From the NCBI GenBank assembly GCA_038496445.1, contig JALMLS010000204.1, forward strand, positions 1-64,000: a stretch of DNA of 64,000 nt. Direction: 5' to 3'. The notes beneath the pieces were generated by a model that saw nothing but the letters and a program-made list of their open reading frames with translations, had not been told where the DNA came from and did not search any database. Position numbers and translations under genes: made by a program. Below, in pieces: positions 1-11,700 of the stretch. How positions within the stretch are numbered: the stretch's first letter is position 1; every line of letters begins with the position of its first letter. This stretch comes from Trichosphaerium sp. ATCC 40318. Lineage: Eukaryota > Discosea > Flabellinia > Trichosidae.

Positions 1-717
1 GTTCGAAATAAATGCAGTTTTTTATGGTTCGCCACTCACAGTGACGCAAACTTAACAATTATGGTTCGTTCGTTAATAAAATCATCGCTAAAGACCATTC
101 CAAGCTACGTTTGCAGTAAATAAAAAACTGCTTGTTCGAAATTCTTTTCGATCACGTGATACGATAATACGGCGTAAGGTAATCTATTGAGGACATGGTT
201 GTATCAAATCGTTCGAAAAGAATCTTTTTACGTAAAAGCAGTCAATGAAAAGTAACGCAATGCGAAAAACATGAATGATTTCGCTTAAAAACCATCCCTA
301 ATTAGCACGTCAGATAACGGAGTGTACGTACCTTGTACTTTTTTGTACTCGGGGAGTTATTATTCTGAAGAAAGTATACAAAACACGGCAATTCCAAAAA
401 AAACTGCAAACAAATACTACACAAAGTGTCGGATTTCATTTAAAGATGGCACGTGTTTAGGGATAATAAGTAGAAGCATACAAGCACCCGTTTTGTAGCT
501 CTGAGAAATTGAGACTTCTGTCCGAGAATTTCTTTTAACTAGCTTTACTAGCGTTTACTTTTTTGCTGTCTGTGGCGTGCATATAAACATAACAAAGTTC
601 TTACTAAAATGAAGATGAAATCTGACGTCAGATCTCAAGCACTTGCGTTTTTGGGACTCATTCCGATCAATTTCTTCTCAAGACAGTAAATGCTTATTGA
701 CATAGGTCTTGTTTTAT
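1..717. other. Intergenic, downstream of GH6 gene
   Basis: No coding exon recognised on either strand. The stretch is AT-rich, with short ORFs only. It contains an exact ATCACGTGAT palindrome at 151-160 and another CACGTG near 453-458. It could hold the 3' end of a gene lying further left, but nothing supports one. Confidence 0.4.
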
Positions 718-2414
718 TTAAAGAGCAGGTTCAGCGTTTTTACAAAGAGCTAAAAAGTCGCTAGAGAACCATTGACCAGCTTCAGGTGCAGGTACGACAC
801 TATCTTCAGAGCGACAGTGGAAGTCGTATCTTGTGGATGTGGTATTTGTGGTACCATCAGATTCACCTGTTGAGAAAGAATAGTTAACAAAAAATTGCGT
901 GATGGAATTTAGAGCTTACCAGGAACTTTGACGAAGATGAAAGCGTCAATGTTGCTCACACCAGTAGATTGAGTGCTTGTGGTTGGTCTTACACCTAATC
1001 CTGATCCCTTGATGTTACACCAGTTTGAGCAGTCTTGGCGAGTGTCTGGGTCACCGTTTCTTGATGTATCAATGACAAATGTCTTTCCTGTGATACCAGC
1101 TTGTTCTAGCGCTCCAGAGAGAAGGCTTGTGTAAATGACTTCATTGATGGCATTGTTGTATTGTGATTTTAGTTTACAAGGGTCAGCGGTACTGCTCATG
1201 GATCCAAGAGGTTGGTAGTTGGCGACCTTAATAAAAGATTAGAAAAAAAGCAGACAAAGTATCAACATACGTTTGTAGCGAAACCGCGGATCTTGTCGTT
1301 ACCACCAGCAAGAGCCAAGACTTTAGAGAATACAGCAGATGCTTTTTGGAGGTTGTCTGGCCATCCGAGCCAACCACCGTGAGCGGCATCAACGTATAAG
1401 TGTACGTTGCTTAGGGTAGACAATTGTTGGATAGCGTAAGCAACACCCTAATACATGTTAACGTTTATACGCCGGAATATTTTTTCCTTACTTGTGTGTA
1501 AGCGGTTTCAGCTTCTTGACACTTTTGAATAGCCAAGTTGGTAGCGAGATTAGGCAACGAATCAGGTTCTGTTTTTTTTCGAAAAAAAGTAAGTGGATTA
1601 TTCTTTCATTGAGATTTCATGAGAAGTGTTACGTACCAACAATACCAACGATTGTTTGGTTAGGAAATCTCTTGAATGTAGCAACAATAGGATCAATGTA
1701 CTTTGTTTTGTATGTATTCAAACCTGGTAACAGTTAGCAAAAAAGAAATTTCCGCCAACATGTTTTATTTAGGATAAAAGTTCTTTCGAACGCGCTTGTA
1801 CGTACCGTCAGCGCATGCAGCGTTTGCACATAATATCTCTCCGTTGGAGGCAGCAGCGGCGCAATCGCGGTTAGGTAAATCGTAGATTACGAACATCGTC
1901 AATTCACCAGCAGCTTTTGCATTTTCGAGGACTTTCAAAGCGCCTGGAATTTTCGACATTGAGTCCATCTAAAAAAAAAAAGCGCGTTACGGTTTGGTGA
2001 CACGTGATTTTTTCTGTTCGTAAACTTTTCGTTTGAAAAAGTTGGCAAACTTACCCAATACGCTACTGGGATGTCTCTGGCTTTCTCCAATAGAGATTTT
2101 TCTGAAGGATAATCTTTAATGGAAGAATCAACCTCCGCTTGGTAGTCTGGGTTTACAAAGAATGTCTCGCCCTCAAAAGGGTTTCCAGCTATCTTAGGCT
2201 AAGTTAAAGAGTAAGTTACTGGCCTTTTTAATAAGTTGTAGGAAAGTACTGACGGTTGGGACACGGGAAGTGAGTAAAAAAAGTTACGCCCCGTGGTATT
2301 CACTTTTTAAAGCGTGTGTAGCTCGTTGAGAGTGTTCAGTACCTGATTTACTAATACTTCTGCTGAAAATGCAAAAAGCGCAGCAACGGCGCATAGTAAT
2401 ACGAATGTTCTCAT
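718..2414 (-). CDS. Secreted GH6 cellobiohydrolase/endoglucanase, spliced
   Basis: Glycoside hydrolase family 6 enzymes cleave beta-1,4-glucan (cellulose) by an inverting mechanism and are exported. The ATG at 2412-2414 opens a signal peptide (MRTFVLLCAVAALFAFSAE). Downstream exons give the family blocks in order: FVIYDLPNRDCAAAASNGE (catalytic-centre Asp), GIVEPDSLPNLAT (the Asp that acts as general acid in the family), LYVDAAHGGWLGWP, FVIDTSRNG and PGESDGTT, then the usual C-terminal PAPEAGQWF block before the stop at 718-720. Introns are short with GTACGT or GTAAGC donors, for example between PGE and SDG. No cellulose-binding module is visible at either end, so this is a bare catalytic domain of roughly 430 residues. 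All key acids appear present. The exon edge around 2.2-2.35 kb was not resolved exactly. Confidence 0.9.
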
Positions 2415-3265
2415 GTGCGGCCTTTGTTGTGGGATACTTTTGAAAAAATGGACAAAAACGTGAAAAAAAAATGTGATAGGAAAAGTTTTACTGCTGAAAA
2501 CGCGGGCCAACTCACTTTATAAAAAAAATAATATTGGTCACAGGAATACTAGCGCAGCGTACAATTTCTTACTACAACCAATAGGTACTGAGTCAATGTG
2601 TGCATCAAAAAACAGTCACTCAAAACTTTCGCACAGGTAAGTCGACCAACCTACTCCGTGAGCTGTTCTTATCTCTTCCATTGAGTATATTCACACAACA
2701 TAGACAGCTAAAATACCAGAGATAGTTATTTCAGCAAGCTACACGCTGCGTGTGACTTTTTAAGGTCCTAGTCGCACTAGCAAATATGTGCGCCCTTACT
2801 TTTAGGTAAAGCTGTAATGCCCTTCTATTTTATCAATTTTATATGCTAACGATACTTTCTATTCTGTTAACAGTAATTTGATACGGAATAGCCACAGACA
2901 GTGAACGTTATTTGTCTACTTTCAAACATAGCATCTATAGTAATAAGTGCGCTCTTGAGCATAATTGATAAAAGCACGTGGCGTCTTTACGCTTTTGCGA
3001 TGAGACGGATTTATTGTTTTTTTAAAATTGATTGATTGTCAGGATTTGCTAGCGCTGCACTAGCGTCCACCAACGCCAATACTAGCTCACATGGCACATC
3101 ACAGATATCAACTACAAACAATAAATGTGCGGTTTGGTTGATTAAAATCGCGAGGGTGGACAGGCTTCACAATTTTAAGCTTAACAAAGCCTACTGTAGC
3201 GTAAAGCACATTTGATTGTGAAGGAAATCTTAATACAATAGGTTAAGGAAGTTTATTCAGAGTAG
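2415..3265. other. Intergenic between GH6 and F-box/LRR genes
   Basis: Upstream region of the GH6 gene and downstream of the LRR gene. No recognisable exon, RNA gene or repeat was seen. It contains a CACGTG near 2984. The GH6 promoter must lie at the left end. Confidence 0.4.
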
Positions 3266-4749
3266 CTACACTTCAAGGAACATAAAAACTTGGTCTTCTT
3301 CATACTCTACCAGTTTTATATCGGTTTCATAAAGTGTATTAGCAAATTTTTGTGATACATTTGTGCAAAAAATACACAACACCTTGACACCACCAGAAAT
3401 AAGTGGTACAAGCCATTCATCTGTTGCATTTGTTGAGGACAGATCAATGGTATGAACACCTGCAATACTTTTCATACATGTTCCAGTGATACCTTTACAA
3501 GAAGCAAGGCCTAATTTATGTACACCAGCAAGTGCTGAGACTCCTTTGTCTGTAACTGATGTATGTTTTAAATCTATAACATGTACACCGCCCAATGCCA
3601 AGATACCTAAATCGGTGACTTTTGTACTATCCAAGCATATAGTATGAACGCCTGCTAGTGCCGAAACTCCTGCATCTGTGACGTTTGTTTCATCCAGTAG
3701 TATTTCATGGACACCAGCTAGAGCTATAATAGCTTCATCTGTTACTGGCATTTCGTTCAAGTCTATGGAATAAACACCAGCTAATGCTGAAATACCCTTG
3801 TCTGAGATCAATGTTTCTGTTAAATCTATAGTATGTACACCAGCTAGTGCTGAAACTCCAACGTCAGTTATTGTTTGTACCGAAACCACAGTTATTTGAT
3901 GAACCCCTGCCAATGGTGAAATGCCTTTATCAGTGACTGATGTACCGTTCAAGTAAATGGTATGTACACCTGCCAATGCTTTAACACCCTCATCTGTTAT
4001 AAGCTCACACTGGTTCAAACATATAAAGTGTACACCAGCCAATGCTATCAAACCGTCATCTGTAACTGATGTATTAGAAAAATCTATTTTGTATACTCCT
4101 GCAAGTGAAGAAACACCTGCACTTGTGAAATTCTTACAAGAACGCAAAGCTAAGGTATGCACTCCAGCATATCCACATAATATATCATCACTAATAGTGA
4201 CGCCGTCCATTTTGATCTTTTGTACCCCAGCTAGTGCTTTCAGCCCAATCTCAGTTACTTCAGGACGACTAAAGAAATCTATTGATTGAAGGTGTTTTGA
4301 GAGTTGCACGAGTGCTGAGTCTGTGATACCTGGACAACGAAAGGAACTCAAATGCTTTACTCCACATATAGACTTGACTCCCAAGTCTGTTATACAGTCG
4401 TTCTCGCATAGTTCTAGTTTATTAACACCAGAAAGAAGAGCAAGATCTGAATCTGTAGCTCTTCTAAAATACTTAAATGATATTGTTGTATTTTTAAGAA
4501 GCGGGCTACCAGCAAGCCGAGAACAACATGAGGTTGACTTAACCATAATGCGATTAAATCCAACATGGTGGAGTATGATAGTCAAGAGCAAGTTACAGGT
4601 TCTAGAAACGAGAAACCGAGAGGAAACATCCACAAACGTCAGTATATGAGCGATTATCTCTGTTGGAATATCTAGAAGCTCAATATTTCGATTTTTGAGC
4701 TCAAATAGTTCAAGCAAAGCTTCAGCTTTGTTCTTCGCTCCATTATACC
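3266..4749 (-). CDS. F-box / leucine-rich-repeat protein (copy 1)
   Basis: An F-box-like segment (LDIPTEIIAHILTFVDVSSRF) at the N-terminus is followed by about 14-15 repeats of 22-24 residues of the pattern A-L-A-G-V-H-x-I-x-L-x-x-T-x-V-T-D-x-G-I. These are cysteine-containing/AMN1-type LRRs. F-box/LRR proteins usually act as substrate adaptors of SCF ubiquitin ligases, but the substrate is unknown. The body is one long exon ending at 3266. The 5' end is unclear: the frame stays open to a plausible acceptor (ctcag at 4750-4755), and I found no in-frame ATG, so a short first exon is probably missing. Two further copies of this family lie at 34.7-36.0 and 52.0-53.6 kb, all on the minus strand. 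Confidence 0.8.
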
Positions 4750-5215
4750 CTGAGGATAGTCAGAAAGTGGTTTTACGTAACGAATAGACTTTATTTTAGG
4801 GTCAGTACCTTTTCACCTGTTTATGTTTCGAAGCTGAGAAATTGGTTGAAAAAGTCAACAATTATCTCGATTCTGCCACCGTCCACTCACATTGCCCCAC
4901 GTGTATAGACACTGTTGGTTGTGTTCAAACGTGAACTTAGTTACTATGAATAATGGTGATTGAGAGAACCCGCCAAAAACTATCGGGTTGTGACACCTTT
5001 ATTCACTAAAATGTCAGTTAATATACCTCCTATCGGGTCGTTATTACCAGTTTTGTTGTATTCTCATTGTCTGACTGATATGTGTACATAAGTTTGAGTT
5101 CAATTTCACTTAGGTCACTCCGTTATGCTAACATTTCTGATATCAGAACGTATTACGGCTACCCGCTTAAAGGAAAATAACTTACAATTATTTGGTGGAG
5201 ATGAAGTTAGCAGGT
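4750..5215. other. Intergenic
   Basis: Probably holds the first exon and promoter of the F-box/LRR gene to the left, with a candidate 59-nt intron next to 4750. Otherwise no gene was seen. Confidence 0.35.
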
Positions 5216-6684
5216 TTAATTCATTGTAATAGTGCTTGTGTATGTATTACTATCGAACTGTACAGTAGCTTTGGTCCATTTACGAACAAATACACCACTG
5301 TTAGTTGATGTCTCATGACAAACCTCTGTTGGTGTTCCATAGTCAACCTTGAGTTCATCTGGAAACAAGTATGGTTTGCCTTTAGCTCCTGGAGGATCTG
5401 AACCTGAAGAACAACCGCTCCAACCATATCCAATCCATGCATAAGGTCCTCTAACAAGTAGGAAACCCGCCAAGTCTTCTTTGAACTGAGGAAGAGGAGA
5501 TACAGCTCTATCTGTTGTTGTGTACTAAAACAAAACTCAGTGTTCATATTTGGTATACTGTTCTAACCGTGTAGTACAGAGCATTGGTATATGCTTCAGA
5601 GGTATTGCTACATTCAGCTCTGAATGTAAGGGCGCATTTTTCTTTCGTAGGTGTTGAAAAATCAGTGAATTGTTGCGAACTCCATCCTCCTTTTCCGGCA
5701 ATAGCAGCATGCACTTTGGCAATATTTGCTTTCCAACTAGTATAAATGGCTGTGGTGTCAGTTTGCGTGAGCCCCATATCTGCGGTGCAATAGTAGTCTT
5801 CTTCAGTGGCGCCACCTACGAAAGACTTAGATTGGCCATATTTGATTATAAAATACAAACCGTATTTGTAGTGATCGCAGAATCCTTGGTTCGGCTCCCA
5901 TTTTTTTCGTGCGTTAGGGAAATCAGTCCACCCATCATCAAGGTAAAACCCAGATATTTGATCGTTACCGAGGCCTAGTACGTTTAGACAAACACAAACA
6001 CTTTAATAGAAAACCTGTTTCACCAAGAATCACGTGATCGATCAAATAATCCGTCAAAGTCGTATTTCGATGATCCCAAAGGTATTCACCACATGGAACA
6101 CCTCCACAGTCGCATAGACTATTACAAGAACCATCTCCGTGAGGATGATGAGGTGTTTGACCTTGATCGTGATAAAACTCTGAACAAAGAGGCGGGTTGT
6201 AGGTTTTATCACATTGTGGTACGTGATAGTTGTTTTTTCCAGAGAACTTTAAAAACCACCCTGCGTAAGCAGCGTCTGTTATTTTCGTGCGAACATTCGT
6301 ATACCAAGGAAGCGCTGTCACGTGGGTTTAGTAAAGGAAGAAAAAAACAAAATGAAAAGTCGGTTTACCTTTGACAAGGTTTCTGTACACGAAAACTTTT
6401 GTTTTCGGATTCACAGCCTTTACACGTTTCACTTGTTCCACCAGTAGCTCTTCGCAGTTCATTGGTTTTGCGTTAGCCCATAACTGCTTCGCATTACTCC
6501 AATCGAAATCAGCAATACCAAACTGAGCTGCAAAGTTAGCATCAAAGAAGCCGGAGTAGTCATTACAAGGCATAAATATCGTTGACATTTGCATGTCATA
6601 CGTTGGCGTCCAATTTGGCGTTGTACCGCAATAGCCGAACTCCAACAAGGTGATGAACAGTACCAGATATATGTTGCGTATCAT
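5216..6684 (-). CDS. Secreted protein, putative glycoside-hydrolase-like family
   Basis: The ATG at 6682-6684 opens a signal peptide (MIRNIYLVLFITLLEFGYC). The mature part has conserved-looking blocks: TIFMPCNDYSGFFDANFAAQ, a segment on converting residue-rich helices (EQVKRVKAVNPKTKVFVYRN), a Cys-rich loop (CNSLCDCGGVPCGEY), GFYLDDGW and a C-terminal YAWIGYGWSGC block. The Asp-Asp in FYLDDGW at a likely beta-strand end resembles catalytic positions of TIM-barrel glycosidases. I recall similar uncharacterised secreted proteins in oomycetes and other protists, but that is memory and not a search. At least four exons with short introns; the stop is at 5216-5218. Function is inferred from export and motif shape only. 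Confidence 0.6.
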
Positions 6685-7310
6685 ATGTTGGTTTGGGTAA
6701 TGGCTGCTTATTTCATATGTGCACTGCCTTAGAAAACTGCTATTTCTTTAAGTGTAACAAAAAAGTAGTTCGACCTTTCGCAATAGTGCTTGCCAATCTC
6801 AAAGACTAAATATTATTAATACGCGAGTATACTATTTATCGTTGTAGTGGGATTATTCTACTGGTTTTTCCGTTTTCTTTTATTTTTTTTTGAAGTTGTA
6901 CAAGTTAGAGATAAGATAACCAAGGAACTATTTGCGATTTGTAAGTCTGTACGTTCTGCGTTATGATTGTGGATAATGTAACGTAGTTCTACACGAGAAA
7001 AACGTCTTGCATAAGGTATCTATGAGAATAAAGTAAGTATGCCAAAAAAAAAAGACTTCTAATAATAGATTACGACTGAGGCTTTCAAAGACAATGTAAA
7101 GAATCTGAACACCTTTAATGTCTACTTGTAAAATACGTACAGGTTTTGCACTTATAGGTACTGTAATATTAAAACCCCTAGTAATTGTGAGCAATAAATA
7201 CAGCTGCTTTTCATTAAACTTGCCAGCACATTCACTTGTTTTAAGTGGAGTGTTTATTTTGCTACAAAGATTTATACATAATATTTTACAAAAAAAAAGA
7301 GGCAACAATG
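6685..7310. other. Intergenic
   Basis: A minus-strand open stretch around 7060-7250 reads plausibly as protein, but has no start, no family motif and no clear splice context. I see no supported gene. It holds the 3' untranslated region of the K+ channel gene. Confidence 0.35.
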
Positions 7311-8576
7311 CTAAATCGAAATAACACCCTTTTCTACATCAACAACACTATTAGTGTTGGATGCTTTTTGAAGATTTGCGTCCCTACGCCTTTGGTTCTT
7401 TTTCTTGTACGCTTTTTGCTGGAAATGCTTCAATCCAAGTGCGAAGATAACTAAACCAAAAAGGTTAAAACAATCCAAGAAAAAGTAAAACATTAAGTTG
7501 CAATGCGACGTACCTGTTGTGTATACAACACTAAGAAGTATTTGTAGTGTAACTATAATATAAACAAACCATTTAACAGGTGTGATATCACCATATCCGA
7601 CTAGGAGTGTTAGAAGACTTAACAGAAAAACAAAGAAAAAAGCTAGGGTCAGCGCGGAATCTAAAAAAGAAGTCAGCGCTCAAACAAACCAACACATAAA
7701 AAAATAATATTCTAGAAGAACTTACGTTATGGTATAGATACCAGCAAATAAGAATATTGTACTCAAGAAACTCTGAGCTAAAAAGTAGCCAGATACAGTA
7801 CGATGAAGTACTTGTTTTGTAAGCTTTATAGATACAACCACTATAAGTATAGACAGGAGAAACTAGATAAGAAGCGTAAGCAGTAAGACTTCTCAAAAAT
7901 GAGAGAAAAAAAAAGAATAATCAATGATTCACGTGCCTGGAATGAACCCATGACAACAAAACCAATTATATCACCTGTACTTAGTTTTGTAGATGCACTT
8001 GAAGTGTTTTTTTTAAAACCTAGAGCTCATGGTAAGCAGAAATTTTAAATTAAATATAAAACTTTTTATTTGAAAGTTTTAATAAAAATCAATTACCTGA
8101 TTCTATCCACGTGAGTACGATAACATTAAGAACCTGCCATGCCAGGGTAAAGAAAAAAATATTGTTAACGAGCCAGTATGGTAGTTTAGTCTTTTTGGTC
8201 GGAGTCTACGAATATAAGTTACGAAGTCTTAAATTTCCATAGAAAAGTACGAGCAAACACTGCGAGCGCTTAACGTACGTATAGGATATCTTGACCACGA
8301 ATTTTAGATGTCACAAAATGTAAATCAGTTTGTATACGCTGAATAGCTTGAACTAGCTCTTGTAGATCATATCTATTGAGTCTTGGGAATTGTTAGTGAC
8401 CGGAATATAATATTTTGTTATTTGCTTGCAATTGAAGCGAATTTCGCTACGTACGCGTATTCACCTCCATCACCATCCGTAATTTCTAGGTGGGAGAGGA
8501 AAGGTTGTTTTGAATCTTCATCTTCTTCTTCTGGCTTTATAAATAAGCCTTTTACCTTTCTAGCGATTCTTTGCAT
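7311..8576 (-). CDS. Potassium channel, ion-transport-2 type, ~280 aa
   Basis: Splicing seven exons gives a protein starting MQRIARKVKGLF at 8574-8576 with an acidic stretch (PEEEDEDSKQP), then hydrophobic segments near residues 82-105, 140-155 and 165-185. These are followed by a pore loop and filter LLTLLVGYGDITP, a last membrane helix (WFVYIIVTLQILLSVVYT) and a basic tail (KAYKKKNQRRRD). GYGD followed by a pore-lining helix is diagnostic of K+ channels. The residue before VGYG is Leu where most channels have Thr, which would alter the inner K+ site. The stop is at 7311-7313. One intron near 7.93 kb seems to use a GC donor. The start codon lies 33 bp from the LINE target-site duplication, so the promoter has been displaced. 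Confidence 0.75.
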
Positions 8577-8608
8577 TGCAAAAAAGTAAGGCGTTCGTGT
8601 ATTGTTGA

Positions 8609-8624
8609 AGAATAAGAGAATTAG
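8609..8624. repeat. LINE target-site duplication, left copy
   Basis: AAGAATAAGAGAATTA matches 16775-16790 exactly (16/16). Flanking bases differ on both sides. The pair bounds the retrotransposon. Confidence 0.9.
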
Positions 8625-8729
8625 TTAGTTAGTTTATTGTTATTTTGTTAAGGCAGGTCATTGAACAAAGCGCCCTAAAGTCGCATTCTCTTCCCCTGAA
8701 GATTGTTCGATTCTGCCGTGTTAGATTTA

Positions 8730-11700
8730 TTATTTACCTCTATCAATTGGAAAAATTTCAGTAATTGGTATATTACCGTATCTGATATTCCAGCGTATGT
8801 AATCTGTGCTTACGTATTGTTTAAGGTGTTTCTTTATTTTTATTGTTCTATTGCACCTTACGCGGTATTTTTCGTATAGTAATCTCGTATATAATGTGTT
8901 GAGTTTATTCGCTAATTTTGTGGCAGATGCAGGTTCGATTTCGAAGTTTGTTTCTAGTTCTTTTACAAATTTTTTAGTTACGTATCCTTGTGCTCCACGG
9001 TATAGGTTCGGGTCGTTAGCTTCTTCTTCAGTAGTGAATATCCATTTCACTTTGAATGGTTTTGGGTTATTAATTTCTTTTTTTCCTATTATCGCTAGTT
9101 CTAATCTTTCGTTTGACGGTTCCTCCTTTCGGAACCATTTACATTTACAGAAGGAGTTCTTTGGGTTCACAATATTGTTGTATTTCTTTTTATTGCTTAC
9201 TTTATCCTCTACGTTGTTTTTTAGGTGTTCTTGCGTTATTCGGTTTGCGTGATGTTGCAGTCTTTCAAAGAAGTATGTTGAGTGACATAAGACAAAGTGC
9301 GTAAAGTTTTCTTCTTTTTCTAATTTCTTACGGGATTGGCATATAGAACAAAAAGGATTAGGGTACATTTTCATGTATCTCGCTTGAGTGATTGGGAATT
9401 TTATATGTTTACCTTTTTTATGCATGAAATTATTTAATGGAAGGCCGTTGCTTCTTACTTTTAACAGCCATGACGATATCGTTCTGTCAATATGTAGTTT
9501 ATTTTCTGTAACGCTGGCTTTGAAATTGATATTTTTTCTCGTTCTACAGTGTTTGTTAGAGTTCTCTTCGAGTTTGTCGAAAAAATATTCTGTAAAGCTA
9601 TTTGTTACATGTTCTCTCAATCCTGATTCAAGTATGGATCCATTGAACGTTATATTCCAGTTTGGTAGACCTTTTGGGATTCCTATAACTTTATTGTTAC
9701 TTCTTTCTTTATCCGCTAGTTTGTCTGCTTTAAAATTCATTAGTAAGAGTTTTTGCGTGATGATGGTACCGTGTTTACTTTCCAGTTGTTTGATTCGTTT
9801 AACGATATTAGGTTTATTAGCTTTTATTTTATCTTCTAGGGTGTGACTAGGCACCCATAAGAATCTAATTGGTTCCGATCTTTTATTAATTTCTCTGTGG
9901 ATTCTGTTAATGGTATGGTAATGCGGTTTGTTTATCTTTTTCTTTTTTGGCCAGTTATTCCAGTTGATGATAGATTCTATTGCTGATGTACAGTCTGAGG
10001 CAATCATTATTTTGGTGTCTAATGGAGATATTTTTAGTACTACTTCTATTGCTTCTAATTCCGCGTTAATTGACGTTTTGTTAAATAAAACTGGGAGGCT
10101 AATGTTGATATTATTTGGGGCATATATGCCTATACCTGCTTCGCCTTTATTTGATAGAGAGCCATCTGTAGCTATTGTGATATATTCATTGATGATGAGA
10201 GCGTTATTGTTGAATTCGGTTTTATCTCTTCTTGTCATTTTTCTTTCTATCTTTGATAATTCGTAATTGTGTTGTAATCTTAGGCCTGTTTTTTTTAGTA
10301 ATTCTGAGGCAATCGTTACCGAGTCTGAGTTTATATCAATATCTAATTCTTCATTTGTATTACATGAGGTACAGTACGTGGGTGAAGAGAAACATCTTCT
10401 TTCCGTGATTTTCCGTAGTGCTATATTGTCTGAATTTAGGCATTTTGAGATTAGGTTATTAACGTAACCCACTGTCTGATTTACGAAGAGGGATTTTAGG
10501 TTAGCGCCTGTAAGGGGTATTAGGAATCTTGCATTGAGAAGGTTATGACGTAGTTTGGCTGAGCCTTTAATTATACCTATTGCGTTGTTGTCCATTTCGT
10601 TAAGTGCTTCATTTCCCAAAAAGATCGAGGTGCTTACAAAATCTACAGCTGGATTAATTACTGTATTGATTAGTTTAACTTTGTTGTGTACCGATAGTTT
10701 ATTAGACCAAAGCGTCTTAAGTCTTTTTCTGTGAGTAGCAACTGTTTTATTTATCTGTTTTGTAAAGTCAAGGTTTGCATTCGTTAAAATACCTAGGTCT
10801 TTGTAATTTGTTTTTTCGTCTATGACCGGTATGATTTTGTCTTTCCAGATTAATGATGGTATGTTTTTCAAGTTTACGTACTTGTTGTATGTTAGGGCTG
10901 ATTTGGAGCAGTTTATTTCCATTCCGAAAAAAGAGCACCATTTTTTTAGTATTTTGAACATTTTTTCCATGTCTTGTTTAGATTTGGCCATAATTTTCAG
11001 GTCATCCGCATATGCTAGCACTGCAATTATGATATCTGACCACATATACCCCAGGTTAGATTGTTCTAATTCTTTAAGTAAGACGTTAATGAAAAGGGAG
11101 AAAAGGATAGGGCTTATTACGTCACCTTGTCTAACGCCTTTGTTTATGGGAAATTTCTTTGATCCTACTGGGATATTTAACTCTGTACTCACATCTTTCA
11201 GTAGGGACATAATTATGTCGCACCATTCTTTGGATAGTCCTTGTATTTTCAGTGCTGCCAGAAGGGCCCAGAATTGTACCGAATCGTAAGCCTTCTTGAA
11301 ATCTATGTAAAGGATAAATAAAGGTTTTTTTTTTAAATTTGCGTCTTCTAGTATTTGGTGATACATTTTGTGAGCCATGTGGATCGATCTATTGTTATAG
11401 AACCCAAATTGGAAATCTGATATTACCTTGTTCCTCCTTAGGATACTTGTTAGTCTCTTCGTTATAAGTGTGCTGTAGATTTTGTACATCGAGTTTAAGA
11501 GGCATATTGGGCGGTATTGTGAGACGTCATCCTTTTTCTGTTTGTTTTTTTCAAGAAGGATCATCGTTGATTCTTTCCATTGCCCTGGTATTTTCTTTGT
11601 TTTGAGGCATATGTTGCATAAGTTCTTTATTATTTTTATATTGTCGTATGAAAGTTCTTTATATATTTCGGCTCCTAGGCCAGTCGTACCTGGTGCTTTG

